This document shows positions 10,790 through 22,834 of a stretch of 64,000 nucleotides of DNA, piece after piece. The notes beneath the pieces were generated by a model. The model had not been told where the DNA came from. It did no database searches and saw only the letters and a program-made list of their open reading frames with translations. Within the stretch, counting starts at the first letter, position 1, and each line of letters opens with the position of its first letter. Source of the stretch: Dryomyza anilis (lineage: Eukaryota; Arthropoda; Insecta; Diptera; Dryomyzidae); NCBI GenBank assembly GCA_951804985.1, contig OX638130.1, positions 109,256,040 through 109,320,039 of the forward strand. Direction: 5' to 3'. The translations under genes and the position numbers were made by a program.

Positions 10790-11895
10790 AAAAAAAAGTT
10801 ATGTTTTTGAAAAAAAAAAAATTTTTTTTTTGAAAATTTTTTTGTTCGAACAAATTTTTTTTTTCGAACAATTTTTTATTAGAACAATTTTTTTTCTTTT
10901 GTAATTTTTTTTTTTTTTTTTGAAAAATATTATGAACTAATTCATCAATATGACAATTCAAATTCATTGTATCGAATATTTTGTTCATATATATAATGAA
11001 TGCATTCATTAATATGTCATTTAATGAACGGTGGTATCAATATGATGAATCTGGTAGTTGGTGAAAAAATTCATAATATTTATGAAAAAATTCATCATAT
11101 TGAAGATATTTTTCTGTGAGGTCAGGAATACAATTCCGGGTTTAACTCAATTTATTCCAAAAATTTACTTTGTCATTTTTTATTCTAAACGCATAGTGTT
11201 CCTGAATTGAAATTTAGGAGTTTAAAATTCAAAATTTGTTTGTCTTGAAAATTAAATATGATTTGAACAACGTAATAGAAAAGACTACAATAATATGAGA
11301 AAAACATTAATTTTGATCACTTTAATGTACCTGCGACATTGCAAAATCTATTAAAAATTATATTAACTACAATGTTGGGACCTAAACTTGAATTCTGGAA
11401 CACTATGCAACGCCTCAAATATTTAGAAAATACACAGAAAAAATAACATAAAAAAATCATCAGTATGATGAATTTATTCATAAATATGATGAATTTTTCC
11501 ACCAACTACCAGATTCATCATATTGATACCACCGTTCTTTAAATTACATTGTGATGAATGCATTCATTATATATATGAACTTATTTATACTACTGAGCAT
11601 CATAGGGAAGAACGAAATATTCAATATAATGAATTTGAATCGTCATATTGATGTATATAATAATATCTATGAATATTTTATATTTTTTTGTAAATTGTTC
11701 ATAAAATTTATATTATATATACAATATGATGAATTTTTCAAAGTAAATTATTTGATGTTTTTAGAAAAATAAAATCGAAAAATGTAATAAAAAAAAAAAA
11801 TTAAAAAAAAATTCAAAAAAGATTCTAAAACGTATATGAGAAAAAAAAAATTTACAACAAAAAAAAAATTGTCCGAAAAAAATATTTACAAAAAA
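10790..11895. mobile_element. Near-palindromic foldback of about 1.1 kb
   Basis: Left arm (about 10,930-11,218) and right arm (about 11,380-11,660) are inverted copies. Matching landmarks are CGGTGGTATCAATATGATGA (11,030) against TCATCATATTGATACCACCG (11,516), and GCATAGTGTTCCTGAATT (11,191) against AATTCTGGAACACTATGC (11,391). The homology appears to extend outward into mirrored T-rich (10,790-10,920) and A-rich (11,790-11,895) tracts. The right arm carries about 40 bp not present on the left. The spacer is about 160 bp and encodes nothing. Arms are rich in TTCATCATATT phrases shared with 53-55 kb and 61.8-62.4 kb. Target-site duplications were not found. Confidence 0.7.
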
Positions 11896-12171
11896 AATAT
11901 ATGTATATTTTTTTTTACTTTTTTATATTTAATTTTTTATTAATAAAATATTTAAATTATAAATGAATTGGAAAACTTTTTACTGATTTATGCATGTCGA
12001 GCAATCATTATATAAAAATCAACATACAAGAACTACTTTATATCTGAGAAGTATGGCAAAAAACTAACGAAAAATAACAATTTGATTGAAATTTGGTTTG
12101 ATGAATGTACATATGTACATGTTGTATTTTATGTATTTGTTCATTAATATTATGAAACGTATTCTTTACAT
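11896..12171. other. AT-rich spacer
   Basis: No feature is recognised between the palindrome and the half MITE. Confidence 0.3.
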
Positions 12172-12330
12172 TCACTTCCATCATAAAATGGCGAACCTTA
12201 TTGAAGAGAAATGTCAAAAGAGCGGCAAGAAATATGACGTCGTTTACTATTCCTGTCGCTCTACTTTTGTAGCGTCCCTGTTGAAAACCCTTGAAAAAAA
12301 CTTTTGTAGCGCTCTTATTGAAAAACCCTT
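12172..12330 (+). mobile_element. Tc1/mariner-like MITE (family M1), right half only
   Basis: The segment matches the right inverted repeat of the M1 MITE from CTTCCATCATAAAATGGC to the terminus AAAAACCCTT, followed by TA at 12,331-12,332. Unlike copies 1 and 2, this right end carries both terminal motifs: the inner one ending GTTGAAAACCCTTG and the outer one ending ATTGAAAAACCCTT. The left half and the transposase fragment are absent. The open frame spanning it is not a gene. Confidence 0.8.
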
Positions 12331-12332
12331 TA

Positions 12333-13529
12333 TATCAAGTAAAACATAATCAAATTAAATTAAAAAAAACTGACTATAAATAGTTACAAGGTGCATACAA
12401 TACTTTGTTTTATATTATTTTTAGGTATTTACTTCTTTGAGATACATTTGTCCGTATATTAAAAGTCTTTTGAATGAAGATACAACATTTTAAGACCCTT
12501 ACACATTATAAAAATTATCAAATTAGCGTACAAAATTTTCCAACATTAAGTTATTTTTAGTGAACACAACAAACACATTAAAAAAATTGAATTTACGTCA
12601 AAATTGCCATTAATTAATTAATTGAGCAACACGAACGTGCTGGCAACATCAGCATTATTGGCAACAGCAACGTAGCCATCAGCATCATTGCCTTGAACAA
12701 CACAATAATAATAATAAAAAAAAAAACAAAATTAAAAAAAAAATCAACATAACTACATAAAAACACCTACACCAACCACCCAGCCAATAATGTGTCTCAA
12801 AAATTGCAGCTCATTAAAAATTCGCGGGCAAACAAAAAATTAAATCATTCAATAAATTCTTTCATCTCGAAAATCATATGTCCCTCGAAAATCATATATA
12901 TTCCATCATATATGAGTTTGTCTGTATTAATTAAAGCCATATATTTGTCTCCATATAATTTGAAAAATTTCTTAACGTTCCGTTCATAAATCAACGCAGT
13001 TTACGATATATTTTCCTGCTGTTGACACATGGAATTTTATTTACTATGACAAATTTATTTCATTGAAAATGAAATGGTGTCGTCGTCGTCGCGTCAGCAT
13101 AAAAATTGCATAAAGTTTTATTTTCTATTTTTTGTTTTCTCAGTTTTTAAATTAAAAATTCAAAATATTACGTTAATAATTTGCTCTAATTTTTGCACTC
13201 GTGCAATAATTTATATCACTGAAAATATTCGAATTATGATTTATTTTTAGAACTGCAAAAATATTTGCTGTTCATTTGGATTTCTTTTGGTTTGTCAATT
13301 TTTCATGCGACATTTCTAAATCATAAAAATATCAACAAGTTATGCCAATTGAGGCGGAAATAAATGTGAATCATTTAAAAATATTTAATGTTGAAATTAA
13401 TAAGGCGTGTGCGAAATGTATTTAAACAAGTTTTTCATGGTAATACTTACCCTGTAGGTTTGGATACTGCTTAAACGTAAAAAAATCATGATTTCATTTT
13501 AGAATAAAAAAAAAAAATCTTTATTTTTT
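12333..13529. other. Unannotated DNA with short CAA/CAG-type runs
   Basis: At 12,630-12,720 there are GCAACA/CAGCAT trinucleotide-like phrases, and at 13,077-13,096 GTCGTCGTCG. A candidate frame at 12,792-12,989 lacks splice context. No gene is called. Confidence 0.35.
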
Positions 13530-14470
13530 TTACTTTATACTTAAAAGCTTTTGATAAAAAAAGCTTTCGCGATAAAAGCATTTCTTTTTTTTTACATAAA
13601 AGCTTTTCAATTATATAAAACGCTTTATTTATTTACTTTAAACATAAAAGTTTTGGTAAAAAAAGCTTTTACTACAAAAGCTTTTTTTTTCTATATAAAA
13701 GCTTTCCAATTTTAAACCCAAAAGCTTTTAGCATATATAAAACTGATTTTATTCATTTCTTTACTTTTAACATAAAAGCTTTTTATAAAAAAAATCTCTT
13801 ACTAGAAAAAAATTTCTTTTTTCTATATAAAAGCTTTCCACTTTTGAACCCAAAAGCTTTTATTTTATATAAAAACGCCTTTTCTGTTGATATAATAGCT
13901 TCAGAATTTAGTTTTTAATAATAACATAAATCTAATGTAATGAACACAGAAATGTTTTTAATTTTTGTATAAAAACTAACGATTTTAATATTGTAACTTT
14001 TGCTTGAAATACTGAAGCTTTTTATTTTAGTTCATTTAATTAATTTAAAAAGCTGAATTTAAAAGCTTTTAATTTAAGTTTTCTCAAATTTTAATTGATT
14101 TCAACATAAAAGCTTATCTTTAAAAGCTTTTACTTAAAATATATTAGTTTACAATTTAAATTTAAAGAATTAAAGATTTCATTTTAATATTAAGATGAAA
14201 GCTTTTAATTTAATAACAAAAGTTTTTAAATCAGATGTTCCCGCCTTCGATACATTAATTTTCAATTTCAATTCAAAAGCTTTCACATTTTTTTATAAAT
14301 TTATTAAACAAAAAACATAAAAAATACAAAATTTTTGATTTTTATGGTTAAATCTTTTTAAATACCAGCGAACACAATAATTGTAAATGCTTTCAATACA
14401 AAACTTTTATATTAAAGCTTCAATTTTAAGTTCAATTTAAACGCAATTTAAAGCTTTTAATAAAAATACT
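13530..14470. repeat. Dispersed AAAAGCTTTT palindrome repeats, degenerate
   Basis: The palindromic 10-mer AAAAGCTTTT and near variants recur dozens of times, commonly as ATAAAAGCTTTT, with irregular spacing that decays toward 14,470. The same motif forms a regular array at 15,690-16,200, so the two regions are one repeat field of differing age. Confidence 0.75.
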
Positions 14471-15689
14471 GCACAATACTAACTCTCATTTTGAACTTAT
14501 ATAATGATTTATTCAAATTATAGCAGATCATCTAGAACCTAGATATGTGATTTTCCATTGGCTAAAATTTTGAATTTTTCCCAAACAAACAAATATCTGC
14601 CATCCTAAGTAACCTTGTATGAATTTACAAGATTCGAATATACATTGCCAGCCAGATGTTTTCTGAAATAACAACAACCACTAATTAAATCGTGTGTTTA
14701 ATGTAACAAAATATTTGTCTAAACATTTATGCGCCCCATAAAATTAAGTGATTATGGAAAATAATGTTTTTTGTTTAAATACACTTAAATTTAATATTGA
14801 TTTATGCGGTAATTAAATTACAAATTTAATTACCACGTACACAGACACTTAACAGTTGAAATACACAAAATATTTTGCACTTGAATTTGCAAGAATAACT
14901 AGAAAAGTAGTTGGCAACTAAATTTGAAAACAATTGAAACTATTAATTTATTTGCGTAGCCAAAGTGTTTTCAATTCTGCTGTGCGCACAAACATAAGTT
15001 GTAACAAATGTGGGTGTGTAAATAAATTAAAGCGGTGCTGCAAGGGGGGTATACGTTGCGTGTGTCACAACAATTCCACAATTATTTCACTGGCTGTCAA
15101 AATGTGCGCCCCCCCAAGTAGTTTTCACTTTGAATGACAAACATGTGAAGTGCTTGATGTTGTTGAGAATATGTAGTATTTTCTGGAATAAATTCTGTGT
15201 ATGCATTGGTGGGAGACAACAAGGTGTTGATATACCCTACCGAACCTAACCAAAAACTCATTTATTGTTTTATTTCAAAAACTTTATCTTTTGGCTAAAT
15301 TAGGCAAAAGTTTTAAGTGAGTTTGGATGCAATGATTTTTGCTGTTGGTTGCTTTGATTTGGCACAGTCCGTCTGCTTAGAAAGATAACTTTTTAAAGTT
15401 TTATATTTAGGGAAAGTTATTTAGAATTGAATGCAGTAGTGAAAATTAGGGAATATAGTGTTTTAAAAGAAAGTTGGAGCATTTTTCGACAAATTTTATT
15501 GGAATTTAGTATACTATAATCTTTAATAAAATGTAAAATCTTACGTTTTAAAATTAAATAATATGGAAAAAGCTTTCTTTTTAGAATTGAATGTATTAAG
15601 TTGAATTTTAAAAACTGTAATAGAATATTATAATTTAATGCTTTCAATTTAAACAATTTTAAAAATAAACTGTTCCTTTTCTATTCTAC
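14471..15689. other. Unannotated DNA between two AAAAGCTTTT fields
   Basis: A GC-richer patch at 14,970-15,130 includes an open frame with several cysteines (14,934-15,137), but no acceptor or donor that would make it an exon is apparent. Short AAGCTTT motifs continue sparsely. Nothing else is recognised. Confidence 0.3.
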
Positions 15690-16200
15690 AATTATTTATA
15701 TTGTATAAAAAAGCTTTTGTTTATATAAGGGCTTTTTTTTACATAATTTTTTTATATATATATTTTTTATGTTTTTTTTAGTAAACATTTTTATTACATA
15801 AAAAGCTTTAATTAGAAAAAGCTTTTGTTTTAAAAAAATTGAATTAGAAAAAGCTTTTATTTTAAAAACTTTTATTATAAAAAGCTTTTATTAAAAAAAG
15901 CTTTTATTAAAAAAAAGCTTTAATTATAAAAAGCTTTTATTGTAAAAAGCTTTTATATAAAATGCTTTTATTATAAAAAGCTTTTATTATAAAAAGCTTT
16001 TATTATAAAAAGCTTTTATTATAAAAAACTTTTATTTTATTATAAAAGCTTTTTTTTTATATAAAAAGCTTTTTTTTTATTATACACATTATTTATATTA
16101 TACACATTATTTATAAACCTTCTATTTTCTATAAGAAAAGCTTTTATTTTTATATATTGTTTAAAAGCTATTATAATAAAAAATAAGTTAATATAAAGTT
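15690..16200. repeat. AAAAGCTTTT array with about 16-bp period
   Basis: Between about 15,785 and 16,110 the unit TATTATAAAAAGCTTT repeats at 14-18 bp, most regularly at 15,950-16,040. Each unit contains a palindromic AAAAGCTTTT (a HindIII site at its centre), so single strands could fold into many small hairpins. No coding potential. Confidence 0.85.
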
Positions 16201-17869
16201 AAAGAAACCTTTATTATAAAAAAATATAATCTTTCATCACTTTGCTCTAAAAGTTGTTACCATTGAATGAACAAAAAATCATTTTTAAATGTAGTGTTTT
16301 TAAAAAAACCTGAAAGCTTTACATATTTTCTTTAATAGAGTAGCATTACTGTTCATAAAATAAATTAAATTATTTGCCTACTTTAAAGTTCAATTTTCTT
16401 TATTCACTTTCTTGTACATTTATAATTCAGTTATTGTATGTTGAACTCTCTATGCTGTTCCTCATTTAAGATTTTTTTTCTTCAAAAAAGAAAATCGATT
16501 TAAAAAATTGACGCTGCGCATTTTTGGGGGTCAAAGTCAACTTGTAGGCAGCAGCCACTCAAGCAGCAGAAGAATGTTGCCGAATATAAAGTGTTGCATA
16601 GCTTTAGGCCAGCATACAAAATTTTATATATTATTAAATTTTGTAGAAAACATTTAAAAGTTGAAAACTTAAGAAAAAATACATAATTAATATACAAAGT
16701 AGACATTTTAAATATTTCCAAGTACTTTAAATATTATTTTTAATAATTTATGTAATATAAACTTTAATTAAAAATGCTCCTAAAATTGTGCAACAATTTA
16801 GAACATTTGCTACCTTATAAGATGTTCACTCAACTAATGAGTGTTTTAAAAATTACACATTCTCTGCTCTATTTCACACAGCGCAAGTGCGCTCTTGCAC
16901 TCAAGCAAAAGACAACTGGTCGAATGGTGCGAGTTTTTTTTTTGGTTTGTGCTCTTTTATGACATGACTCTTGTGCTCAGCGACAGATATTCGACCAAAT
17001 AGAAATCTATGTAATTACATACTACACAAAGTACGACAACCGGAAGTGCAGGAATTTCGAGTTGTATCGTTGGCGCTAAGAGGCGCGAAGTGCTTTCACC
17101 ACCGTGATGCTGCAGATACTGTAGTCATGTGTAGTGGTCGACAAGAAGTTGGAGAAGTAGTAAATTGAGTAGAAGAACAAAAAGATAAGGGAGAAATAAC
17201 TAAGGGTGGGCTATAGATTGTCTACGATACAAAACATCCACTTCTCCCCCTGCTATCGATGATGTTTGGAATGGTACAGCCGGTGTAACGCTGTGGTTTG
17301 TTCTGTTCTGTTTTGTTCCATTTTTTTTGTTGTGCCGTTTTGCAGCCTCATCGTGCACTTATGTAATGACTTTGCTTTTTCGGTTGTACGCTTTTTGTGT
17401 GTGTGGGCCTAAAAATTTGTTGCCGGCATTAAAAAGATTTTGTTTAATGATCGCAACGTAATTTTCAATTACAATTTGACTTTTAGCTGCAACAAAATTT
17501 ATTATTTATTTTGGAGTCTATACAAAATTTAAATAATAAATTAAAAGTAATGGATTAAATTTGCATTAAACCATTTTGAATGGAAAGAAAATGCTTTTAT
17601 TATATAAGAATTTTAAAGCAAATTAGATATTATGAAAAAGGTGTTTCTTTTGTACATTTCTATTATTTTCATTTTGTACGTTTTAGAAAGGCATAGTTTA
17701 ATATTTTATCTTAAATTCTACAAAAAATATATTCATAATTTAGGTGTTACATCCAAATATCCAAACAAGTATTATAGTATTTAAAAATATAATCATTTTT
17801 AATTGATTTTTTAAATTTACGTCTAAAAGTAAATTTATTTGTTGATGTAGTTGTTTTTGTATGGCGAAG
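16201..17869. other. Unannotated DNA, partly GC-richer
   Basis: The 16,850-17,460 section has more balanced composition than its surroundings and is not obviously repetitive. Short open frames there (16,774-16,962 and 16,971-17,168) have no recognisable domain. It could be regulatory or a decayed transposon; I have no positive evidence for either. Confidence 0.3.
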
Positions 17870-18480
17870 AACAACATACATAGTCTGTATTTTTGTACAA
17901 ATTTCTACTACATTTGTATTGAAAACAACTACATTTTATAGTTTGTTTAAACGTCCAGAATTTGTGAAAACATTAATAGAATTGCATTTATTTATACTAC
18001 ATTTTGTATTTATACAAAATATAGTATAAATGTATTTTGTAGTTTGTTTAAACGTCCAGAATATGTGGAAACATTACTACAATTGCATTTATTTATTGTA
18101 TTTATATGCTTCATGAAACATTTACTTGTACACTTTCGAATAGCGTCTATCGCGTATGTCTGGTATATCAATTTGTTTATGCCTACATTTGTTCATTGTT
18201 TATATTCATTTATTATGCATTTATATTTGTATTTATTTTAACTACAATTTGTATTTACTCTCGAAGTACGTTCGTCATGTATGCCTGCTACAAAATTTTC
18301 CTTCTGTACAAAATTTGAAATAAAAAAGAACTACGTTTATATTGAAGATAACTACATTTTGAATTTATTTAAATTCTCAGAAATATGTGAAACATTACTA
18401 AATCTCCATTTATTATTACTACAATCTGCATTTACTACATTTGGTATTTATTAAAACCTACACCCGAAATGAATGCGTTT
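17870..18480 (+). repeat. Degenerate satellite (family S1), right copy
   Basis: A unit containing TAGTTTGTTTAAACGTCCAG, an 'AACATTA' phrase and TTGCATTTATTTAT occurs at about 17,939 and 18,041 (102 bp apart), with a more diverged version near 18,359. Phrases like ACTACATTTTGTATTTAT are scattered throughout and again at 18,690-18,760. The family matches positions 1-480 in opposite orientation. Confidence 0.6.
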
Positions 18481-19820
18481 TGTGTTTTATTGATTATTTA
18501 GCTCATAGAACCAGCGCTTCTGCAGCCAACTTCATTTCGAAACGCACTATCAAAAATTAAAATTCCCGCGTTCTTACGCTACGTATTTCGTTAGTTTCTA
18601 TGCAAAATTTGCCGAGTTCTTCAGTTAAACGACGCAAGCGCACTTATTTAGGGTATAGGGTAAATTTAAAAATATATGTAGTAAAATTACTACAAACTGC
18701 TTTTATTTTTACTACATTCTGTATTTATTTAAAAATCGTAAAACATTTTGTATTCTCTCAATAAATCAACAATTTCGATTGCACTTTTCTAAAAAACTTT
18801 ACGGAGTAAAAAAAAAAACGGAGGCAAAATTAGGACCTGCGAATTATATAAAAATGTTGTACAGAAAGACCATAGGAAAAAATTGCTTTTAAAAAAAGGG
18901 AGTCAAATCAAATGAGGACGGACGCATTGTATGGGAATATGGGAAGACCATAAGAAAAATTTGCTCATATTTTTTTTTAGAGTTTTCATATTTTTATTTA
19001 TGTTTTTAAGGTTTAATTAATTCGAAAATATTTAATTTTTAAATGAAATTTTATTTTAAATTAATTTTTATTTATTTTATAACTTATTTGGTGAGTTTAA
19101 TGTCTACTATAGCGGCATATTTAACTATGCAAGCCGTTTAATCAATATAAATAGTAATTTAAAACGTTGCATTACTAACGTCTGTTATAATGAAAATAAA
19201 AGTAAAACGTACAAAGTGGTTAAATAAATACAAACTACGATTTACTGCCTTTAGCGGTAAAATAAATGAATTTTCCACCTGAAAAGAAACTAAAATTAAT
19301 AAAACGACCGTCGGCGACAAACAGCAGCAGCAACAACAGCAGGAGTAGCAACAGCAGCATGATGTGCGGCACACAGCAACATTATTAAATATAAAAGATG
19401 CAACACATTGACATCGGCGCCGCTGTGTTGCTGGCAGTAACAGCAGAAGCAACAGCAGTAAACTGATTACAATGTGAAGTTACGAACAAAATTAATACGT
19501 AAAACAAGACTTATGCGGTGCGGATTTCTCGATGCCACCCTATTGCGCGAGGTGGCAACAAACTAAGGGTTACAGATGACGCGCTAAAAGATAAATTGTT
19601 GCGAATTGCGTAACAAAGCTGATTATAAATAGTATAAGCTCAATTTAAAACTATTATTAAATACGAATTCTGATAATAATACAGAAAGTATTCAATTTTT
19701 TTTTAATATAATATTTTTGTACTGCAAAAAGAGACAGATTTTTGTTTTTTTTTGTTTTTTATGATACAAAAACTTGACCTATTGTGCTAGTCCCAGAACT
19801 TCATTGCTCGAATAAGAGCA
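18481..19820. other. Unannotated DNA with CAG/CAA runs
   Basis: Contains a short direct repeat (AGACCATAGGAAAAAATTGCT near 18,867 and a close variant near 18,944) and a CAGCAGCAACAACAGCAG tract at 19,320-19,460. The minus-strand open frame at 19,159-19,452 is the leucine/cysteine-rich shadow of that tract. No gene is called. Confidence 0.35.
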
Positions 19821-19959
19821 AGCACATGAAAGTATGTGAAGTTAAATACGTATTTTTTTTAGCAAAGACACAAACCAATTTTTTTAACAGAGCATTAACA
19901 GAGCGTTAACAGCCGCTATGTTAGCGGATGAAATCCTCCGATTGGTACACATAAATGAC

Positions 19960-21814
19960 TCCGAATCCGTCCAGGATCTTCATGATGGAACGGATTTTAG
20001 TACATTGGATAGCTAATGAATAGGGCTTTCCAAATATGTAACCTACATATACTGATCGATCCATTAGACATTTTATATACATTTTTAAACTTGGTCATAT
20101 ATTGAGAAAAAGTGGTGATGATGAAGTGGACAGTACTCCGTCCACGGTCCCCGTGCTGGAACTTCTTAGAGTATGTTGGATAGGTAATGATTAGAGCTTT
20201 CCAAATCTGTGACCTACATAGTTGGATCGATACGCTGGATATTTTTTATGAATTTTTAAAACTTGACCATTTACAAGGAACTAAAATATTCATATGAAGA
20301 AAAAGTCATGATGATGAAATGGCCACTACTCCGTCCATGGTTCCCGTGCTGGAACTTCTTATAGTAGGTTGGATAGGTAAAGATTAGTGCTTTTCAAATA
20401 TGTGATCGACATAGTTGGATCGATACGCTGGATATTTTTTATGAATTTTTGAAACTTAGCCATTTACAAGCATCAAAAATATTCATATGAAGAAAAAGTC
20501 ATGATGATGAAATGGCCACTACTCCGTCCATGGTTCCCGTGCTGGAACTTCTTATAGTAGGTTGGATAGGTAATGATTAGTGCTTTTCAAATATGTTATC
20601 GACATAGTTGGATCGATACGCTGGATATTTTTTATGAATTTTTGAAACTTAGCCATTTACAAGCATCAAAAATATTCATATGAAGAAAAAGTCATGATGA
20701 TGAAATGGCCACTACTCCGTCCATGGTTCCCGTGCTGGAACTTCTTATAGTAGGTTGGATAGGTAAAGATTAGTGCTTTTCAAATATGTGATCGACATAG
20801 TTGGATCGATACGCTGGATATTTTTTATGAATTTTTGAAACTTGGCCATTTACAAATATTCATATGAAGAAAAAGTTATGATGATGAAATGGCCACTACT
20901 CTGTCCATGGTTCCCGTGCTGGAACTTCTTGTAGTAGGTTGGATAGGTAATGATTAGAGCTTTTCAAATATGTGATCGACATAGTTGGATCGATACGCTG
21001 GATATTTTTTATGAATTTTTGAAACTTGACCATTTGCAAGGAACAAAAATATTCATATGAAGAAAAAGTCATGATGATGAAGTGGCCACGACTCCGTCCA
21101 TGGTCCCCGTGTTGGAACTTCTTATAGTAGGTTGGATAGGCAATGATTAGGGCTTCACAAATATGTGATCGACATAGTTGGATCGATACGCTGGATATTT
21201 TTTATGAATTTTTGAAACTTGACCATTTACAAGCATCAAAAATATTCATATGAAGAAAAAGTCATGATGATGAAATGGCCACTACTCCGTCCATGGTCTT
21301 CGTGCTGGAACTTCTTATAGTAGGTTGGATAGGTAATGATTAGGGCTTTTCAAATATGTGATCGACATAGTTAGATCGATACGCTGGATATTTTTTATGA
21401 ATTTTAGAAACTTGACCATTTACAAGCAACAAAAATATTCATATGAAGAAAAAGTCATGATGATGAAGTGGCCACGACTCCGTCCATGGTCTCCGTGCTG
21501 GAACTTCTTATAGTAGTTGGATCGATACGCTGGATATATTTTATGAATTTTTGAAACTTGACCATTTACAAGCAACAAAAATATTCATATGAAGAAAAAG
21601 TCATGATGATGTAGTAGCCACTACTCCGTCCATGGTCCCCGTGCTGGAACTTATTAGTAGGTTGTATTAGTAGGTTGGATTGGTAATGATTACATTTTTC
21701 CAAATATGTGACCTACATAGTTGGATCGATACGCTGGATATATTTAATGAATTTTAGAAACTTGACTATTTACAAGCAACAAAAATATTCGTATGAAGAA
21801 AAAGTCATGATGAA
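19960..21814 (+). repeat. Left-arm tandem array of foldback 1 (about 10 units)
   Basis: Anchor phrases of the CCGTCCATGG type recur at about 19,967, 20,138, 20,331, 20,526, 20,717, 20,897, 21,094, 21,289, 21,481 and 21,626. The usual interval is 190-197 bp, shorter where a unit is deleted (for example near 21,510). Units contain GATCGATACGCTGGATAT and TCATGATGATGAA. Some variants alternate, such as GGTAAAGATTAG at 20,377 and 20,762, about 385 bp apart, hinting at a dimeric higher-order repeat. Confidence 0.9.
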
Positions 21815-22834
21815 GTTTTGTATTTTTTTATATTACTGTTTTTGTATTCAATAATATATTATAATAATATCAAATATTATGCTAATATAAAATATTATAG
21901 AAAAATTTTAAGATATTAAAAAGAAAATTAAAAAATTAGAGATAACAAGAAAAAAAAAACAATGTAAATATTAACGATAAATTTAAAATTTAACTTAAAT
22001 ATATATGTATACATGTTTTTGCAAGATGTTTACCCTTTTTGTATACAACAATATATATACAAGTTAAACTTTATTTTATGAAAACATATCGTATAATAAC
22101 TGGAAACCTTTTTCTAAACATCTACTTATGAAAAATTAATTATTTCCATTTTAGATAAAAAGCATTGTGAAATGGTATATGTGAATTAAAAAAATTAAAA
22201 AATTCAAATATATTGACCCTTTGGTTCACCCAATTCACAATATTGGTTCGAATCATTTGGAAATTTATCAGAAATATTAAGTCTTTTAAAAATAAATTAT
22301 GTTGATCTTCACCATTTTACGAGTTTGAAAAATGTTTTAGTAGAACATAATTTTTGAATAGATTCTTTTAACTGTATATGTTTCACAATTTTCTAAAAAC
22401 TGAATTAAAGGACAACAGCTAACTAATTAAGAAGATACTAAATCGTTTCGATTAAAAATGAAAGGCTGTTCATTAAATATATAGCAACAATGTATTAAAC
22501 ATGCTTTCATTGTGAACGACAAATAAAAGAAGATTTACATAATTCGAACATTGTATAGGAGGAAAATATGTTAATATTGTTTTCCTATCATCTATCAATT
22601 GACTGCAGATTTAAAATGTATTGTAATAAATATACTAATATAAAAGGTTATAGAAAAAAGATATTTAATTTATTTTTAATTATGTATACTGGCATAAAAT
22701 GCAGTCCAATTTTTCTAAAACTGCAGTCTTCAGATAGATGCTAGAATAACAAGACGAACATATTTTTCTCCTACATTTTGAACAATATAAATTTAAAGAC
22801 AACATACAATTATACTTATTAATTTTGGTTTGCG
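21815..22834. other. Unique central segment of foldback 1
   Basis: This AT-rich segment of about 1.0 kb separates the inverted arrays. No frame above about 60 codons lies here and no transposase or other domain is recognised. It would form the loop if the arms paired. Confidence 0.75.

Noticed and set aside
14934..15137. Cysteine-containing 67-codon frame as a small secreted protein
   Set aside because: There is no signal peptide, no regular cysteine spacing and no splice or promoter signals; it is probably chance in a GC-richer patch.
19159..19452. 97-codon minus-strand frame rich in leucine and cysteine
   Set aside because: Its core is the antisense of CAG/CAA runs, with no homology-like features or splice context.
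21815..22834. A transposase in the centre of foldback 1
   Set aside because: No frame above about 60 codons exists there on either strand, and no catalytic motif is seen.
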